Below are positions 36,001-45,869 of a stretch of DNA of 64,000 nt, one piece after another. The notes under the pieces are model-generated. The model searched no databases, had not been told where the DNA came from, and saw only the letters and a program-made list of their open reading frames with translations. Position 1 is the first letter of the stretch. Every line of letters begins with the position of its first letter. Origin of the DNA: Haliotis asinina (lineage: Eukaryota; Mollusca; Gastropoda; Lepetellida; Haliotidae); contig NC_090288.1 in the NCBI RefSeq assembly GCF_037392515.1, forward strand, positions 57,025,673 to 57,089,672, in the 5' to 3' direction. The translations under genes and the position numbers were made by a program.

Positions 36001-39000
36001 AAAATCAACCCAAAGAACAAGAAATATGACAAGTTTTACATCATCAACTATCAGGTACCACCCTTTGTCTTATGTATCCTCTTATGTGACTACTTAATTT
36101 ACAGCCTAGTGCTTAAAGCTTTTGTCATGCCTAAGACCAAAGTCCCAGTCTCGCATAGGTACAATGAGTGAAAACCATTTCTGGTGTCCCTAACCATGAT
36201 GTTGCTGGAACATTGCTGAAAGCAACGTAAAAACATACTTCCTCAATCACTGTATCCACTCGACCACATGTTTGAGTAAAATGGACCAGAATATAACACA
36301 ACACAGGTCATCAGGTTGCTTCCGATGTTGGAAATTGAAATCACATATTTGTAATGTCAGTTTTCTCTAGATTGGTACACAAATAGATATTGCAGGAAAT
36401 AAATACTTGCATTCCTAGAAACAGCCATCTTTAAAAAGCAAAATAAGTATGAAGAACAAATCATTTCGTTGTGTGTGGCTAAGTTGTATGTAAGTGTGTG
36501 TGAGCACACAATGCCTTTAGAGTGGTCAAGAGCAAAAAAATATGTGCGTTATTTTTTATCATTCTTCCTCAGTAATGTACAAAGTCTAGTACTTTTTGGG
36601 TTGAGTCCACACTTTCAGAGTCAGGCATCTAATCACCAGCACTCACAGTCAGCGATCTAACCCACTCTGCCAGTGTGGCTTCCACAAACATGAATGTCAT
36701 ACAGTAAAGTATAGATAGTGCATTGGGAAGTATGTCTGACAACCAGCTTTTGGGCACATGAAGTGGCTGAGTGGGTTAGATGGCAGACTGTGTGTGATGG
36801 CAATTAGGTGAGAGTGTGAATTAAAACCCGTCAGAGAAAAACTATATGTACTTCCAGAAAGTATGACTATACTACAGCATGTGCTCATGTTGTATCACTG
36901 AATCTGTCAGATGGGATAATGGCTGCCCGTCGTGTGGCCTTGACCCTGAGAAATGGCAGTGTTTACCTTGTATATGCAGGAGATGGGTCGGAGCTGGGAG
37001 ACCATCCAGTCTGAGGCTGCCATTGATGATATTGCCGAGACAGAGACTGATGAGGAGGAGTGAGGCAGTTTTCATGTGCTAAAACAAAATTTTCTGAGTC
37101 ATTTATGTTTGATTTGTTTATCACCTTACGATCCAAACTTTAAGATGAGGAAAAGAGGTTTGGACAGTGAAATTATGCAATGTATACTCAGAGGTAAAAG
37201 TTATTGTGATGTGGAATGTATCACTGGTAATCTTGTTAATGAATCTTCTATATGAACCTGAGAAAGAGCGTATTAAAATGGTCAAGAAATGACATTGCAA
37301 CAAAGTATACCAGTATGTTGCTGGTATTGTACAGCAGTACATTAATCAGAATGGTATTAATGTGTTATCTTGGCAAGATCCTGGTCTGTCATCCACAGGA
37401 TATGTCGAGAATAATCCAAGTCTTCCAACAACATGACAGGAACCCTTGTTCTTCTTGAACTTGCATCAATGCTTGGTGGGTTCAGTGTGAGGTGAACGGG
37501 GTTGACTGGTAGTTAAAACTTTGCATCATTATACCAAAGATCTAGGTTCAGTCCCCCACATGGGTACAACATTTGAAGCCCATTTCTAGTGTTACCCACC
37601 ATGATATTGCTGCACTATGTATATGGACTGATTCATTGATACCTATAAGGGGGTGCATGCAGCTTATTTACAGCAGGTTGTGGGTGTTTCAGTGAGTGGT
37701 CCGGATGGCTAGAGGAGGCTGGATCCCAAGCTTTGTGTTTGTTCTGTGAGTTCTCCTCCAGCATCCCTGACAGACTGCAAGCACACATGGTGGTAGGTCT
37801 TCTCCAACTACATGCTGCTTACATCACACAACTTTGTGTTCTCAATCCACGCTGTATTTACCTCACATGACTTTGTGTTCTCAATCCACACTGTATTTAC
37901 CTTACATGACTTTGTGTTCTCAATCCATGCTGTATTTACCACACACAACTTTGTGTTCTCAATCCACGCTGAATTTACCTCGCTGAATTTAGCCAAATCC
38001 AAGGACTACAATTCCTGATCATGCTCATCATACCTTTTTTTGATTCCTGGATGAACCAGACCATGAAGGTCCGGGGTAGAATAGGTCTTCAGCAATCCAT
38101 GCTTGCCACAAAAGGCGATTATGCTTGTTGTAAGAGGCAACGAACGGTATCAGGTGGTCAGACTTGCTGACTTGGTTAATACATGTCATCAGTTCCCAAC
38201 TGCACAGATCGATGCTCCTGCTGTTGATCACAGGATTGTTGGTCCAGATTCAATTATTTACAGACTGCTGCAGGAATATTGCCAAGAGCTGCATAAAACT
38301 AAACTCACTCACTCCTTGAAGAACCTTGTCCCATATGTTAGTATGCTCATTATTTCAACCACTGGATCTGTCCAGACAGCAATATAGCATAATACCTGCA
38401 TTCACTCAGTGTTTTCCATATATCTTGTGTCACCAAGGAGCTGCATGACTTTGACCTACATGAACTGAAGCTGAAGTTGTCACTAAACTTCTACCAGAAG
38501 ATCAAACTGATCAACTTCATCCGCAGACAGGTATGTATATAGGGGCAGACAGCATCTTCACTGTATATTCTAGTCAAGACACATTGCTGCACAATGGCAT
38601 TCTGAGTTAGGAGGAAGCAGCTAAACAATACCCCATTAATGTCCACTGAGTATATGACCCGTGAAGGTCCCGGGGTAGAATAGGCTTCAGCAACCCATGC
38701 TTGCCATAAAAGGTGACTATGCTTGTCGTAAGAGGCGACTAACGGGATCGGGTGGTCAGACTATGACTTGGTTGACACATGTCATCGGTTCCCCATTGCG
38801 CAGATCGATGCTCATGTTGTTGATCACTGGATTGTCTGGTCCAGACTCGATTATTTACAGACCGCCGCCATATAGATGGAATATTGCTGAGTGCGGCGTA
38901 AAACTAAACTCACTCACTCACTCACTCACCCACTCACCCAAGTATGGGATTGTGTACTCAACTTATGAAGTGTTCTGTTTTCAAGTATCACAGAGCATAT

Positions 39001-40865
39001 GTTGAAGTCTGTGGGTGTTTACTTTCCTAGATATCAATAGTTGTGACCATGCATCTGGTATCTGAATACTTTCTGTTCAGGACCAAACGCTTTAAGATGA
39101 ATCGAAAGTGTATGTTTTAGTGAAGGATGAATGTTGAAGTACAGTGCATTGAAATACCTCACTTCTGTGAATCTGTGAAATGCTGTTTCTTGCATGCAGC
39201 TGTGACTGTTCCAGATTCACCAGTTCACATGTTATGGATGTCAAGGAACATGGGACACCAAGCATGACCTATTGGAACACATGCACTCCATGAGACACGT
39301 CAATGACATCCCCGACGTCCGAGTGTGGGACCAGCCGCAGTACGTTTCCAATTTCCTCTCTGGTTTCTGGGTTTGAGTGGCCCTCCACATATCCTCATTG
39401 CAAGACAGCTTGATGGACTGGGTGGATGAGTTTAGTCATTGCACCCAGACTGCCTGGACCTAAATTTTCGAAGCTCTCTTAATGTTAAGGAAGTCGTATT
39501 TGCCATACATAAACATCAACTTACAACTATCTTAGCACCAAGAGAGCTTAAATTATCTAGGCCCTGGAGTGATGCTCACAGGGCATCTGTCACAGGATTG
39601 TTTGGTCCAGATTCAAGTATCTACAGGCTGCTATCAAATATGTCATATGATACTGACTATTTCACTACAATCACATAGGTTCTCCCCATTTGCTAGATAG
39701 TGCAGGTATCTTTATCCATCTTGTGGACATGGATGTACAAATATCATTAACATGTGTCAAACAGCATGAGTATTAAGATCAACACAAGTACACAAGACAG
39801 TGAGTCGTCATTCCAGACACACAAAGAAAGTTGACAGAATGTTTTTTCTCTGTTAATGGTCCAAAGATGTTGACTGAAGATGACCCATTTTTCCAATCTG
39901 ATGAGATAAGTCATACAACAGTTAAACTTCCAGCACCTCACAGGCAGCTTGATTTACCTGGGGAAATTATGTCCTTGTCCTTTGAGCATGCACAAGTGTG
40001 TACATACAAATCTTTATTAATGTCCATTATTATTATTATTATACTGTATTCTACATGTCTTATAATAAGCACAACAGAACAGTTTTACATAACTGAATGT
40101 TATGGCACAATACATGTGCTGTATTTTAATGCATTGTGCTGTACTTTGTCCTTATTTTTAGGTTTACAATAATAATGTCCCTTTTGACAGCAATGTGATT
40201 GGCAAGATTCAGGAAAAGCATGATAAATATGCGGACCTCGCCTTTGAAATGTCTTGCTTGCATCCCAAGTACACTGTCGTCAGGCTCCCCATTGTTCTCG
40301 GTGCCCTTGGTTTGGTACCTCCAGATCTCTTGGCGCAGATCAGGAGAGTGCCCGGGTTCTCCGCTGGGAGCACAGCCCTTCTGACAATGTGGGTAATGCA
40401 GAAGGCTGCAGTGTTGGGGAGCCTTCATATTCTCGGAAAAGTTCTTGGTGGGTTCGACTAGGCAGTGTTTCCAGGGAGAAGTCCCATTCGATGTCTGGGC
40501 TGCGTGTAGAGGGGGTGAGATCCCTGGGCTGATGATGAGCTTTACCAGCCTGACTGTGCCAGGATCACCCGAACCCTCTCTGCTACATTCTATCCTTATC
40601 TGTAAAACATAATAATAATAATGATAAAAAGAAATCAAATGCAATGGAAAAAAAACAGCAATTCATCCATTATGATTCACTTTTGTTCAGGTACTACTTT
40701 CCTACCTACGAGAATGACAACCTTCTGTGTCAACTGGATGACGACGACAGTGATGACCGATCCTGCAGCACAGATGACGGTGCACCCGTCTTTGCTGAGG
40801 ATATCCCAGTGAAAGACACAATACTGACCGATGAACATCTTCGACAAGAAATAATGTGGTCATGA
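21072..40865 (+). CDS. ZNF277: Zinc finger protein 277 orthologue, complete, 13 coding exons
   Basis: Exons: 21072-21090, 21193-21427, 25755-25846, 26769-26851, 28019-28110, 29915-29979, 30714-30759, 35922-36054, 36980-37059, 37693-37792, 38438-38530, 39215-39339, 40691-40865. Every junction has GT-AG ends and compatible phases; total 1338 nt, 445 aa (human about 450). Five C2H2 fingers: C46/C49/H65/H70, C163/C166/H180/H185, C214/C217/H230/H236, C297/C300/H313/H318, C352/C355/H368/H374. Family signatures include VIADV near 73-77, LSDVLPEDK, CLYCEKTFRD, EHMRKKQHRKINPKN, LNFYQKIKLINFIRR and YYFPTYEND near the C terminus. In mammals ZNF277 binds ribosomal protein uS5 and is reported with Polycomb BMI1; those roles are from knowledge, not sequence. 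Introns are packed with transposons, including a complete hAT. Confidence 0.95.
21509..22054. mobile_element. 546-bp MITE with about 94-bp TIRs and 10-bp target duplication
   Basis: Left end caatctaagtaaactt and right end (complement) cagtctaagtaaacat begin imperfect inverted repeats that extend through ttacactccaccactgagtc, aacaaaacct and ggtcgcgtcaggtaa. They are flanked by perfect ataaacatgt at 21499-21508 and 22055-22064. Long TIRs with a 9-10 bp duplication resemble MULE/Mutator elements. No transposase inside. It lies in ZNF277 intron 2. Related ends occur at 4062-4115 and 17870-17935. Confidence 0.85.
22081..22695. mobile_element. 615-bp MITE with AAAACGGCACC tandem-motif TIRs
   Basis: Ends gggtgcaggctaaaac and gttttagctataaccc are inverted and flanked by perfect 8-bp caatcatg (22073-22080, 22696-22703). 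The TIRs contain repeats of the type aaaacggcacc: several on the left (22096-22203), and gtgccattttagcc, gtgccgttttcacc, gtgcggttctgc and gtgctgttttagc on the right. The interior is AT-rich and non-coding. It lies 26 bp from the end of the previous element, in ZNF277 intron 2. Confidence 0.85.
23005..23110 (-). mobile_element. SINE family D fragment
   Basis: tcagtgatctaacccactcagccacctcagcttccac is the complement of a tRNA-like box A (tggctgagtgggttaga) and neighbours, as in the copies at 36590 and 36755. Confidence 0.65.
23111..24272. other. ZNF277 intron 2 sequence; possible degenerate LTR
   Basis: 23660-23700 has short cagtcagtccat repeats. 23701-24170 runs from tgttgtggc through an aataaa signal at 23983 to tttttaaca and has LTR-like composition, but no second LTR or gag/pol is present. 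No exon supported. Confidence 0.3.
24273..24560. repeat. 94-bp imperfect tandem repeat, 3 units
   Basis: gtagcagtta recurs at 24273, 24367 and 24461, each followed by tgtttactgcagaa and (in the first two) gcatcagttgtga. The sequence is unrelated to the 94-bp repeat at 19572. Confidence 0.88.
25440..25580 (+). mobile_element. SINE family A, degraded
   Basis: atgaagatttgagttagaat, ttgacataaagaggtgattt, gaataggatggtcaggttc and gatgacacatcatcatatcc are recognisable but diverged. A second head-like piece lies at 25315-25370. Confidence 0.6.
26970..27372 (+). mobile_element. SINE family A copy interrupted by a family B SINE
   Basis: Family A begins gacccgtgaagatccagtgt and resumes after the insertion with gttgtaggaggtgactaata, ending aaaactaaactcaattac. 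The host sequence cccatgcttgt is duplicated on both sides of the insertion (27008-27018 and 27174-27184). Confidence 0.9.
27019..27173 (-). mobile_element. SINE family B inserted in family A, 11-bp target duplication
   Basis: Reverse-oriented: agtgagtgagtgtgtgagtt tail, ccaactatatcacagtgggg, ggctttacacattgtaccc, then gtcttcggcgtgacgagcgg and ctaggctaccccagtgcc. About 16 bp that normally carry box B (ggaatcgaacccggg in other copies) are missing between catgtgg and tcttcgg, so this copy should be unable to bind TFIIIC. Confidence 0.92.
27505..27655 (-). mobile_element. SINE family A, partial
   Basis: gatgtcatgagcatcatct, gacatacatcaaccacgtc, catcagccacctcttataac and gctgaagatcaactctgacc, reverse orientation. 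Confidence 0.75.
27789..27914. mobile_element. 126-bp Tc1/mariner-type MITE (copy 1)
   Basis: Ends tactggacaaaataagttgg and cctgacttttgtccagta are inverted, flanked by TA (27787-27788, 27915-27916). The interior is AT-rich with no coding. Closely similar to 57984-58113. Confidence 0.85.
28640..29230. mobile_element. Inverted-repeat element in ZNF277 intron 5
   Basis: Left arm (about 28665-28835) and right arm (about 29055-29215) are imperfect inverted copies: ctcctttggctggctcagc pairs with gagccagccaaaggag, and agtagccaaagagataaagt pairs with actttattttattggctact. The loop is about 220 bp. Outer ends are blurred and no target duplication was resolved. Confidence 0.7.
31139..31548 (+). promoter_or_regulatory. 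Duplicated CCAAT/TATA promoter modules of the hAT
   Basis: 31139-31215 and 31454-31548 share ctcc(t/a)ggaaa, gtgt(c/t)taaaaataa, ttggcgga(c/a), aataagcagccaatc and caagcttg. Each has CCAAT boxes in both orientations near a TATA-like ataaataa/acaataagt. The downstream copy ends about 40 bp before the transposase ATG. Tandem promoters are inferred. Confidence 0.55.
31588..34630 (+). CDS. hAT transposase, intact, five exons, 705 aa
   Basis: Exons 31588-32470, 32782-33143, 33296-33409, 33532-33725, 34066-34630. All have GT-AG borders and matching phases; total 2118 nt with no internal stop. N-terminal TTF/BED-like zinc finger with C75, C78, H104 and H110 (FCTLC...RHINHNDH). RNase-H-like core: first catalytic D219 in LADEST, second D284 in GSDGASAMTG, then an inserted helical region with HCIAHKLAL. 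Third catalytic E644 in CERGFSVQNQ, inside the C-terminal hAT dimerisation region. The ATG MPPKKLQK was chosen because the frame upstream has no other ATG. The family resembles host-domesticated ZNF862/KIAA1586-type genes, but here the TIRs are still present, so it reads as a mobile gene. Possible host use cannot be excluded. Confidence 0.9.
33800..33965 (+). mobile_element. LINE 3'-end fragment inside the hAT fourth intron
   Basis: ctgtctgggctgcatgtagag, tgatgatgagccttaccagg, gtgccaggatcaccc and atctgtaaaacataataa match the 3' end of the LINE fragment at 40495-40620. Confidence 0.8.
35060..35265 (+). mobile_element. SINE family C fragment
   Basis: ttaaaagcacccacgaatcc matches 63270-63290 (ttaaagaacccacgaatcc), and gtgcgctatataaatatccaa is the family C 3' end also seen at 17790-17810. 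Confidence 0.65.
36093..36250 (+). mobile_element. SINE family B copy
   Basis: cagcctagtgcttaaagc (box A), aagtcccagtctcgcatagg (box B region), aaaaccatttctggtgtccc and ggaacattgctgaaagcaac. Confidence 0.8.
36590..36845. mobile_element. Inverted pair of SINE family D copies
   Basis: 36590-36690 (minus: gcgatctaacccactctgcc, agtgtggcttccac) and 36755-36845 (plus: gaagtggctgagtgggttag, ggcaattaggtgagagtgtg) are the same tRNA-like repeat in opposite orientation, about 65 bp apart, in ZNF277 intron 8. Box A is tggctgagtggg. Confidence 0.75.
37493..37620 (+). mobile_element. SINE family B copy
   Basis: tgactggtagttaaaac, ctaggttcagtcccccacat (box B), gaagcccatttctagtgtta and atgatattgctgcac. It ends 73 bp before the ZNF277 exon at 37693. 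Confidence 0.78.
37805..37990. repeat. 39-bp minisatellite, 4 units, next to a ZNF277 donor site
   Basis: tttgtgttctcaatccac recurs every 39 bp (four copies), each followed by gctgtatttacc or a variant. It begins about 12 bp after the splice donor at 37793. Confidence 0.93.
38055..38320 (+). mobile_element. SINE family A, near full length
   Basis: ccatgaaggtccggggtag, tgcttgccacaaaaggcg, aatacatgtcatcagttccc, gatcgatgctcctgctgttg and the tail aaactaaactcactcactcc. Confidence 0.9.
38648..38940 (+). mobile_element. SINE family A, best-preserved copy
   Basis: Runs from tgacccgtgaaggtcccggg through gtcgtaagaggcgactaac, ggatcgggtggtcagac, gatcgatgctcatgttgttg and cagaccgccgccatatag to gcggcgtaaaactaaactc and an ACTC tail. 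It is used here as the family reference. Confidence 0.93.
39455..39640. mobile_element. Palindromic short element plus family A fragment
   Basis: 39455-39560: cctaaattttcgaagctctctt...accaagagagcttaaat is a partial palindrome. 39588-39640 (cacaggattgtttggtccag, ctacaggctgct) is a family A SINE fragment. Confidence 0.5.
40160..40640 (+). mobile_element. 5'-truncated non-LTR retrotransposon (reverse transcriptase C terminus and 3'UTR)
   Basis: 40164-40461 encodes a reverse-transcriptase polyprotein C terminus: VPFDSNVIGKIQEKHDKYAD, LPIVLGALGLVPPDLL, QKAAVLGSLHILGKVLGGFD and a stop. This is the usual 'EK..KY.DL..E...P.V.GALG......LQK.ALLGTA.ILRKVL' ending of LINE polyproteins. A 3'UTR follows (gggctgcgtgtagagggggt, tgccaggatcacccg) and an (aat)n tail at 40606-40622. 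It lies in the last ZNF277 intron, sense orientation. Most of the element is absent. Confidence 0.85.
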
Positions 40866-40973
40866 CCAGTTGCCAACAGAGCTGGATGTACATACAGTGT
40901 CAATATTTATAATTTATTTGCTTGTAAATACACCACATGGGAACTTGATTGTTATGTCTTCTTTCATGTCCAT

Positions 40974-40979
40974 ATTAAA
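40974..40979 (+). terminator. ZNF277 polyadenylation signal
   Basis: ATTAAA 109 bp after the stop codon is the first usable polyadenylation hexamer. It is followed by a T-rich stretch near 40998-41010. Confidence 0.6.
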
Positions 40980-42699
40980 ACAAATCCTTAAACAATCTTG
41001 TCTTTTTTCATATGTAACTTGCAATAATAAGTGAAGACAAAATGCACATAAGAATCTGTCACATATCAGTATATATATATCAGTTAATCAGTAAAAACCA
41101 TATCTTTATGATGTTATTGACCTAATAGTTTGGTCATAGTTTTCTTTAACCCTTTTTCAATACTGTTTTCTATCTATAAAACTGCATTATTCAGGACAAG
41201 TCCAAGCCAGGAAATATGCATAGACACACATTATCACCACAACTAAGCTCCACCAAATGCCCTCAAATGCAGACCATGGACTGTTGGGTGTTTAAGGAGT
41301 CAATAAATGCAAAACAAATGTTAGCTCATGGAGTGTCAGGGAATAGACAGTCAGATTGGAAAACTCTGCCTTTGAAAACAAGACATCCAGTGAAGCATTA
41401 CCAGGGTCTGCTCCTTGTCCAGGTTGGGAGGGTCCAGAACCCCCACACCCTTTACTACCAATTCATAATCTGAGCCTTGCTATGAACAGGGAGACTCGTA
41501 GAGATTCTGTTGTAGATTATGCCAGGTATGATTAATGCTGACATGACAGCAACGCACCAAGTTAAAAAAGTCATCGGCTCAGGACATGAAGACCTGCTGT
41601 CTATTAGTGTGAGTCATGTTCACCCTTATGTTTATATTCACACCAATCAATGTATTTAAACCCCTACGAACACTGATCCAGAGAGTTTACTTACCTAATT
41701 ATTACCATTTCATGTCATTCTACACTACTATGTTCAGTCACAAATTAATGCTGCTCTAAAACATTTACGGAAATGGGGTAGCGCAATTTCTTAAAGAGTT
41801 CTCACGTCACACAGTTCGATTTCCCTCATGGATGCAGTGTGTGAGGCGTATTTCTTGTGGGTGTCCTGCCAGTGATCGATAATGCAGGGATGTTGCTGAG
41901 AGCGGCAAAACTCGTGAGACATTTTACGCAAATGTGAATGTCCGCGAAATCATCAGTTCCTTGTGACCACTCTGTGAATCTTGAAGTTTTTCTTGTAGAC
42001 TTGTTTGCTATGTATACATGTATGCAGTTTTAGTTTCATTCCTTCATGTCCTATGACTCTATAGGTTGGTGACGACATCTTTTTTTCATAAAATCTTAAA
42101 TTAGGTTTTCACATATTTGGCGCTATTTTAGTGCTTGATACATATTCACGGGGCTTTAATCGTCTGGGGCGTCTTCTCGGACTACTGTGGCAACATTAGG
42201 ATGTCTGCAGGGTCTGACATGTACCCACTGCTGTTATTATGGCATGTGCTGGTTTCAGATTTTGATATTAAATATTAAACTCTGTTCATATTGGCCACAC
42301 TATCTATATGGTACGTTATTGTGGAATACTTCAGTGTCAGACATTGGAATATGTTGCCATGTTTGCGTGTTTCATTCTTTGGCACGAACTTCCCGTAACT
42401 CGTAGTCTCTGTTTTCGCACATTGTTTCCCAGAATAAGTTTCGTCTCTAGTCGAGAAAACATCGACAGATGTCGAAACTGCCGATAGATTTGAAGCGATG
42501 GTGTCCAAACGTTTCAAGCGAAACCACTAGGATGACTAATTTTAAGTCATATTTACTTCTCTTGACCCGAGATTACGTTCGAGCAGTGAGGCTATATACC
42601 GTGTTGTAGATCCTTGGCTCGACAAACTTGAATCCTATTGCACTGACGATGTGTGATTTACTGATACAGAACGGCTGACCAACGTAACTTTGACCTGGA
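40980..42699. other. Intergenic sequence, ZNF277 to opsin
   Basis: Apart from a family B SINE at 41772-41925, no feature is supported. A single ggggcgt motif near 42168 faintly recalls the CGCCCCAG element but has no partner end. Confidence 0.4.
41772..41925 (+). mobile_element. SINE family B, diverged
   Basis: aatggggtagcgcaatt, cagttcgatttccctcatgg (box B), gtgggtgtcctgccagtg and gatgttgctgagagcggc. Confidence 0.72.
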
Positions 42700-45399
42700 T
42701 GTAGATGGAACAGGTCAACATGACCACACTAGTCAAAATGGTCATACATTATTTCTTTTTACACTCCAAACCATACCTCTGTAAATGTAATCACAAGCGT
42801 CAAGATCAATGTGCGTCCAATCCTCCTGTTATATCACAAGTCAATACTCTACAGGTAATCAGCCCCATCAATACTTTTCTCCACAGATCTTTTCAGCCTT
42901 CTTGTCTGAGGTGATGAGGCTTTAATGGTACTACAAAGGAAGATCAGGTCTCATCTCCACATGGGTTTCTTAAGTGTGGTGCATGTTGAGAACGATAGAG
43001 CCTTCAAGTCATTGACTAGAACGCAACACGGCCTTATTGTATATATAATACGAGATTTTCTGAAGCATTTTCTGTCAAATAGGTCACTGCCAATAGCCGT
43101 TACGTACAGGTATCATGTCCTAAAAATGCCGGTAGAGGTAAATGTGCTGCATGTTTTGTTTGATTTGTAATGTTCAATAATTCCCAAAACATCGTATGAG
43201 ACTAACAATAACTATTATAAATATTTTATGATGCAGGTAAGCCAAACGTGGATGCATATTTTTTTGTACGTGAAAGAGATAACTACACCAGCGTGTCTTA
43301 CTTAATTTTGCCCGAGTTAGATATGTCATGACACACTTGATCGAGTGTAAACATTTCTTAGTTATTCAATTACTCATGTACATTTCTGCAGTTAAACACG
43401 ACAAGCAAGTGAAAGAAAGTTTTCTGCCTTGTTTGAACTTATGGTAGATATTTCTCCAGCTGTTATTCGGGAACTTGAACTCAGATTCGTGTTTTGGATT
43501 CTTGCCTAAGACATGGAACATATGCTGTAATTGTTCAGTGCCCGAACCTGGAGACGATCCGTTACTTCCTGCTTAAAGTAGACAGATTCTCTCCTTTCTA
43601 GAGTGAGTGAGCTTGGTTTTACGCCACCTTTAGCATTATTCCATCAACATCATGACTGGGGACGCCAGAAATGAGCTTACAAATTGTACCCATGTGGCCC
43701 ACCATTTTGGAAATGAGATGTAGGACTTCCGAGAAAGGACACTCAAATTCCAGATGGTCAGGAATTGTCGGGCGTACACGTGATAGCAAATGGTACCCCA
43801 CAGAGGAGTGTAATCAGTAAAGACAGAGGGGCGTTTTTGGAGGCGGGTAGGTAATGTTCAGGTATCTAAAACTGGTTAAGTAAAATCAGCAGTTAGTGCT
43901 GGGGAACAGACATATTCTAATCACAATCGGTATCGATGACAGTCACAAGACGGAAAATCCCATATGTCAATGTAACTCTCGGGCACAGATTAGATAAAGT
44001 GACAGTGTTCAGATTACTCGGTCTTCAGTTTGATAGCTAGATCGTCAACCAGTGGATTTAAAAAAGCAAGTGGGGTGCTGATGAATCAGCCTGATTGCTA
44101 CACTGGACTTCCCGGTCTTATCTCTGCATCCTTAATTGAGATCGTTAACGTGTGTGTGTGTGTCTGTGTGTGCGTGCGTGTGCATGTGCGTGTCTGTGTG
44201 TCTGTGTGTGTTTGTGTCTGTGCCTGAAATTATTTTTTTTTTGTAAAGAAAGTGCAACTTCACTAAAATAGTACAGATAATGACTCAAGACTTCCTGTCT
44301 GACTCATTTACATGTACCCTGGTGCATTATAAAGCAATCATATGATCGTACTGCTGTTTTTTTTTTTAAGTTGTATATTTCCTTGATGATCTTTCAGCTC
44401 TTGCAACTGAGCATCCATCAATTTTGCAAGCCCTGAGATTTGTAAATGATCCTGGAATGAGATTACAGGTTATATGTCCAAATCTGGAGTACAATATCCT
44501 GTTGCTTTATTAGATCTAAAGAATATTTATTAAAATCTATTCCAGTACGTTGCACAGTTTTGGGCGCTGACAAAGCTACACTCACACACTCTTTCATGCC
44601 GAGCTGGAGTTTGAAAAACAAAATGAAAACTAACTTGTCAATGGTTTTAACTGTTGTTATTAAGTAATCACACGTACATTAATAACCATTACACCATTAT
44701 TCCTTTTCACATGCTTGACTCTGCACACACTGCTTGGAGCGTTATCAAGGGCTTTTAAACACTGGCGTTTTCACCATGAAACAGTTATCTTCTTGAGGTA
44801 TTGGAATCATTGGCGTTGAAGAGAGCTAAGGCAAATATCACATATTCTCTCTCCCATTACAACTATAACAGCATCAGCACCATTGAACACTAAACAATGA
44901 ACATTATAAACAATATCTTAACTCTACCATAACACCAAAACTGAAACAGATCTACATTGCTTGTAACGCCGAACGGGAATGTCACATTCACAAAGTCGAT
45001 GCTAATACTAAAACTGTCTTACAATATAACCAAATCTTGTTCTCATCGTTCATAGGCAAAATGAAAAACCGAAGTTTGTTTCGAAAAAAGGCACAACGTT
45101 ACCACGTGGACAAGGTATACCAATGTAGGAATGGACGGACTCCAGCATGAAGGAAGAACTCATCCGACTCCAGTCGTAACTACTCGTGTCATTCCGGCAA
45201 GCCTTCTTGCAGGTCATGGAAAGAGACGAGTAGTTACGAATGATCCGACTCTTGCTTCCATGTGTACATCTGACACATGGCGATTTGTAAACTAACTTGC
45301 ATGTCGCTAAGGGAAACTGTAGTCTTCCTCTGTTTTCTCCGGATATTGAGGTATTATGTTATGATAAAGATGGATAGTCTTATTCCAAGGGGCTGCATG
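42700..45399. other. Intergenic sequence with scattered repeats
   Basis: Contains a family B SINE (43600-43700, minus: gagtgagtgagcttggtttt, aattgtacccatgtggcc) and a GT-rich microsatellite at 44149-44222. No exon was supported on either strand. Confidence 0.45.
44149..44222. repeat. (GT)n-rich microsatellite
   Basis: Interrupted gt/gc alternation (tgtgtgtgtgtctgtgtgtg, gcgtgcgtgtgcatgtg). Confidence 0.9.
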
Positions 45400-45429
45400 G
45401 GTAAATGAAGGCGGTGCCATGCACAAGTG

Positions 45430-45770
45430 AAGAATGGCTTCATGAAATATTGAAGATGGCTTCTTGGACTATTGAAGATGGCTTCATGGAATGTTGAAGA
45501 CTGACATCATGAAATGTTGAAGACTGGCATCATGGAATGTTGAAGACTGGCATCATGAAATGTTGAAGACTGGCATCATGAAATGTTGAAGATGGCATCA
45601 TGGATTGTTGAAGACTGGCATCATGGAATAATTAGGATGTCATAACTGAATTCTGAAGACGGCATCATGGAATATTTGAGAATGTGTCATAGATTGTTGA
45701 AGATGGCATCATGGAATATTTGAGAAGGCGTCATCGGTTGCTGAAGACGGCATCATGAAGTAATGTCAGT
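45430..45770. repeat. 22/23-bp minisatellite
   Basis: About 13 units of tgttgaagactggcatcatg plus gaa or aaa, increasingly diverged at both edges. Confidence 0.88.
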
Positions 45771-45869
45771 CAGTGTGAAGTGAAGTGGCATTATGAACAT
45801 GTCTTATTGAACTTGTGAAGATGCCGTCATATGATGTGCTGAGATATTGTGTAGATGCCGTCATATGAT

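Noticed and set aside
40126..40644. 172-codon minus-strand open frame
   Set aside because: Antisense of the LINE reverse-transcriptase fragment; no domain of its own.
42145..42185. ggggct...ggggcgtc as another CGCCCCAG-type transposon end
   Set aside because: A single motif without a partner end or target duplication.
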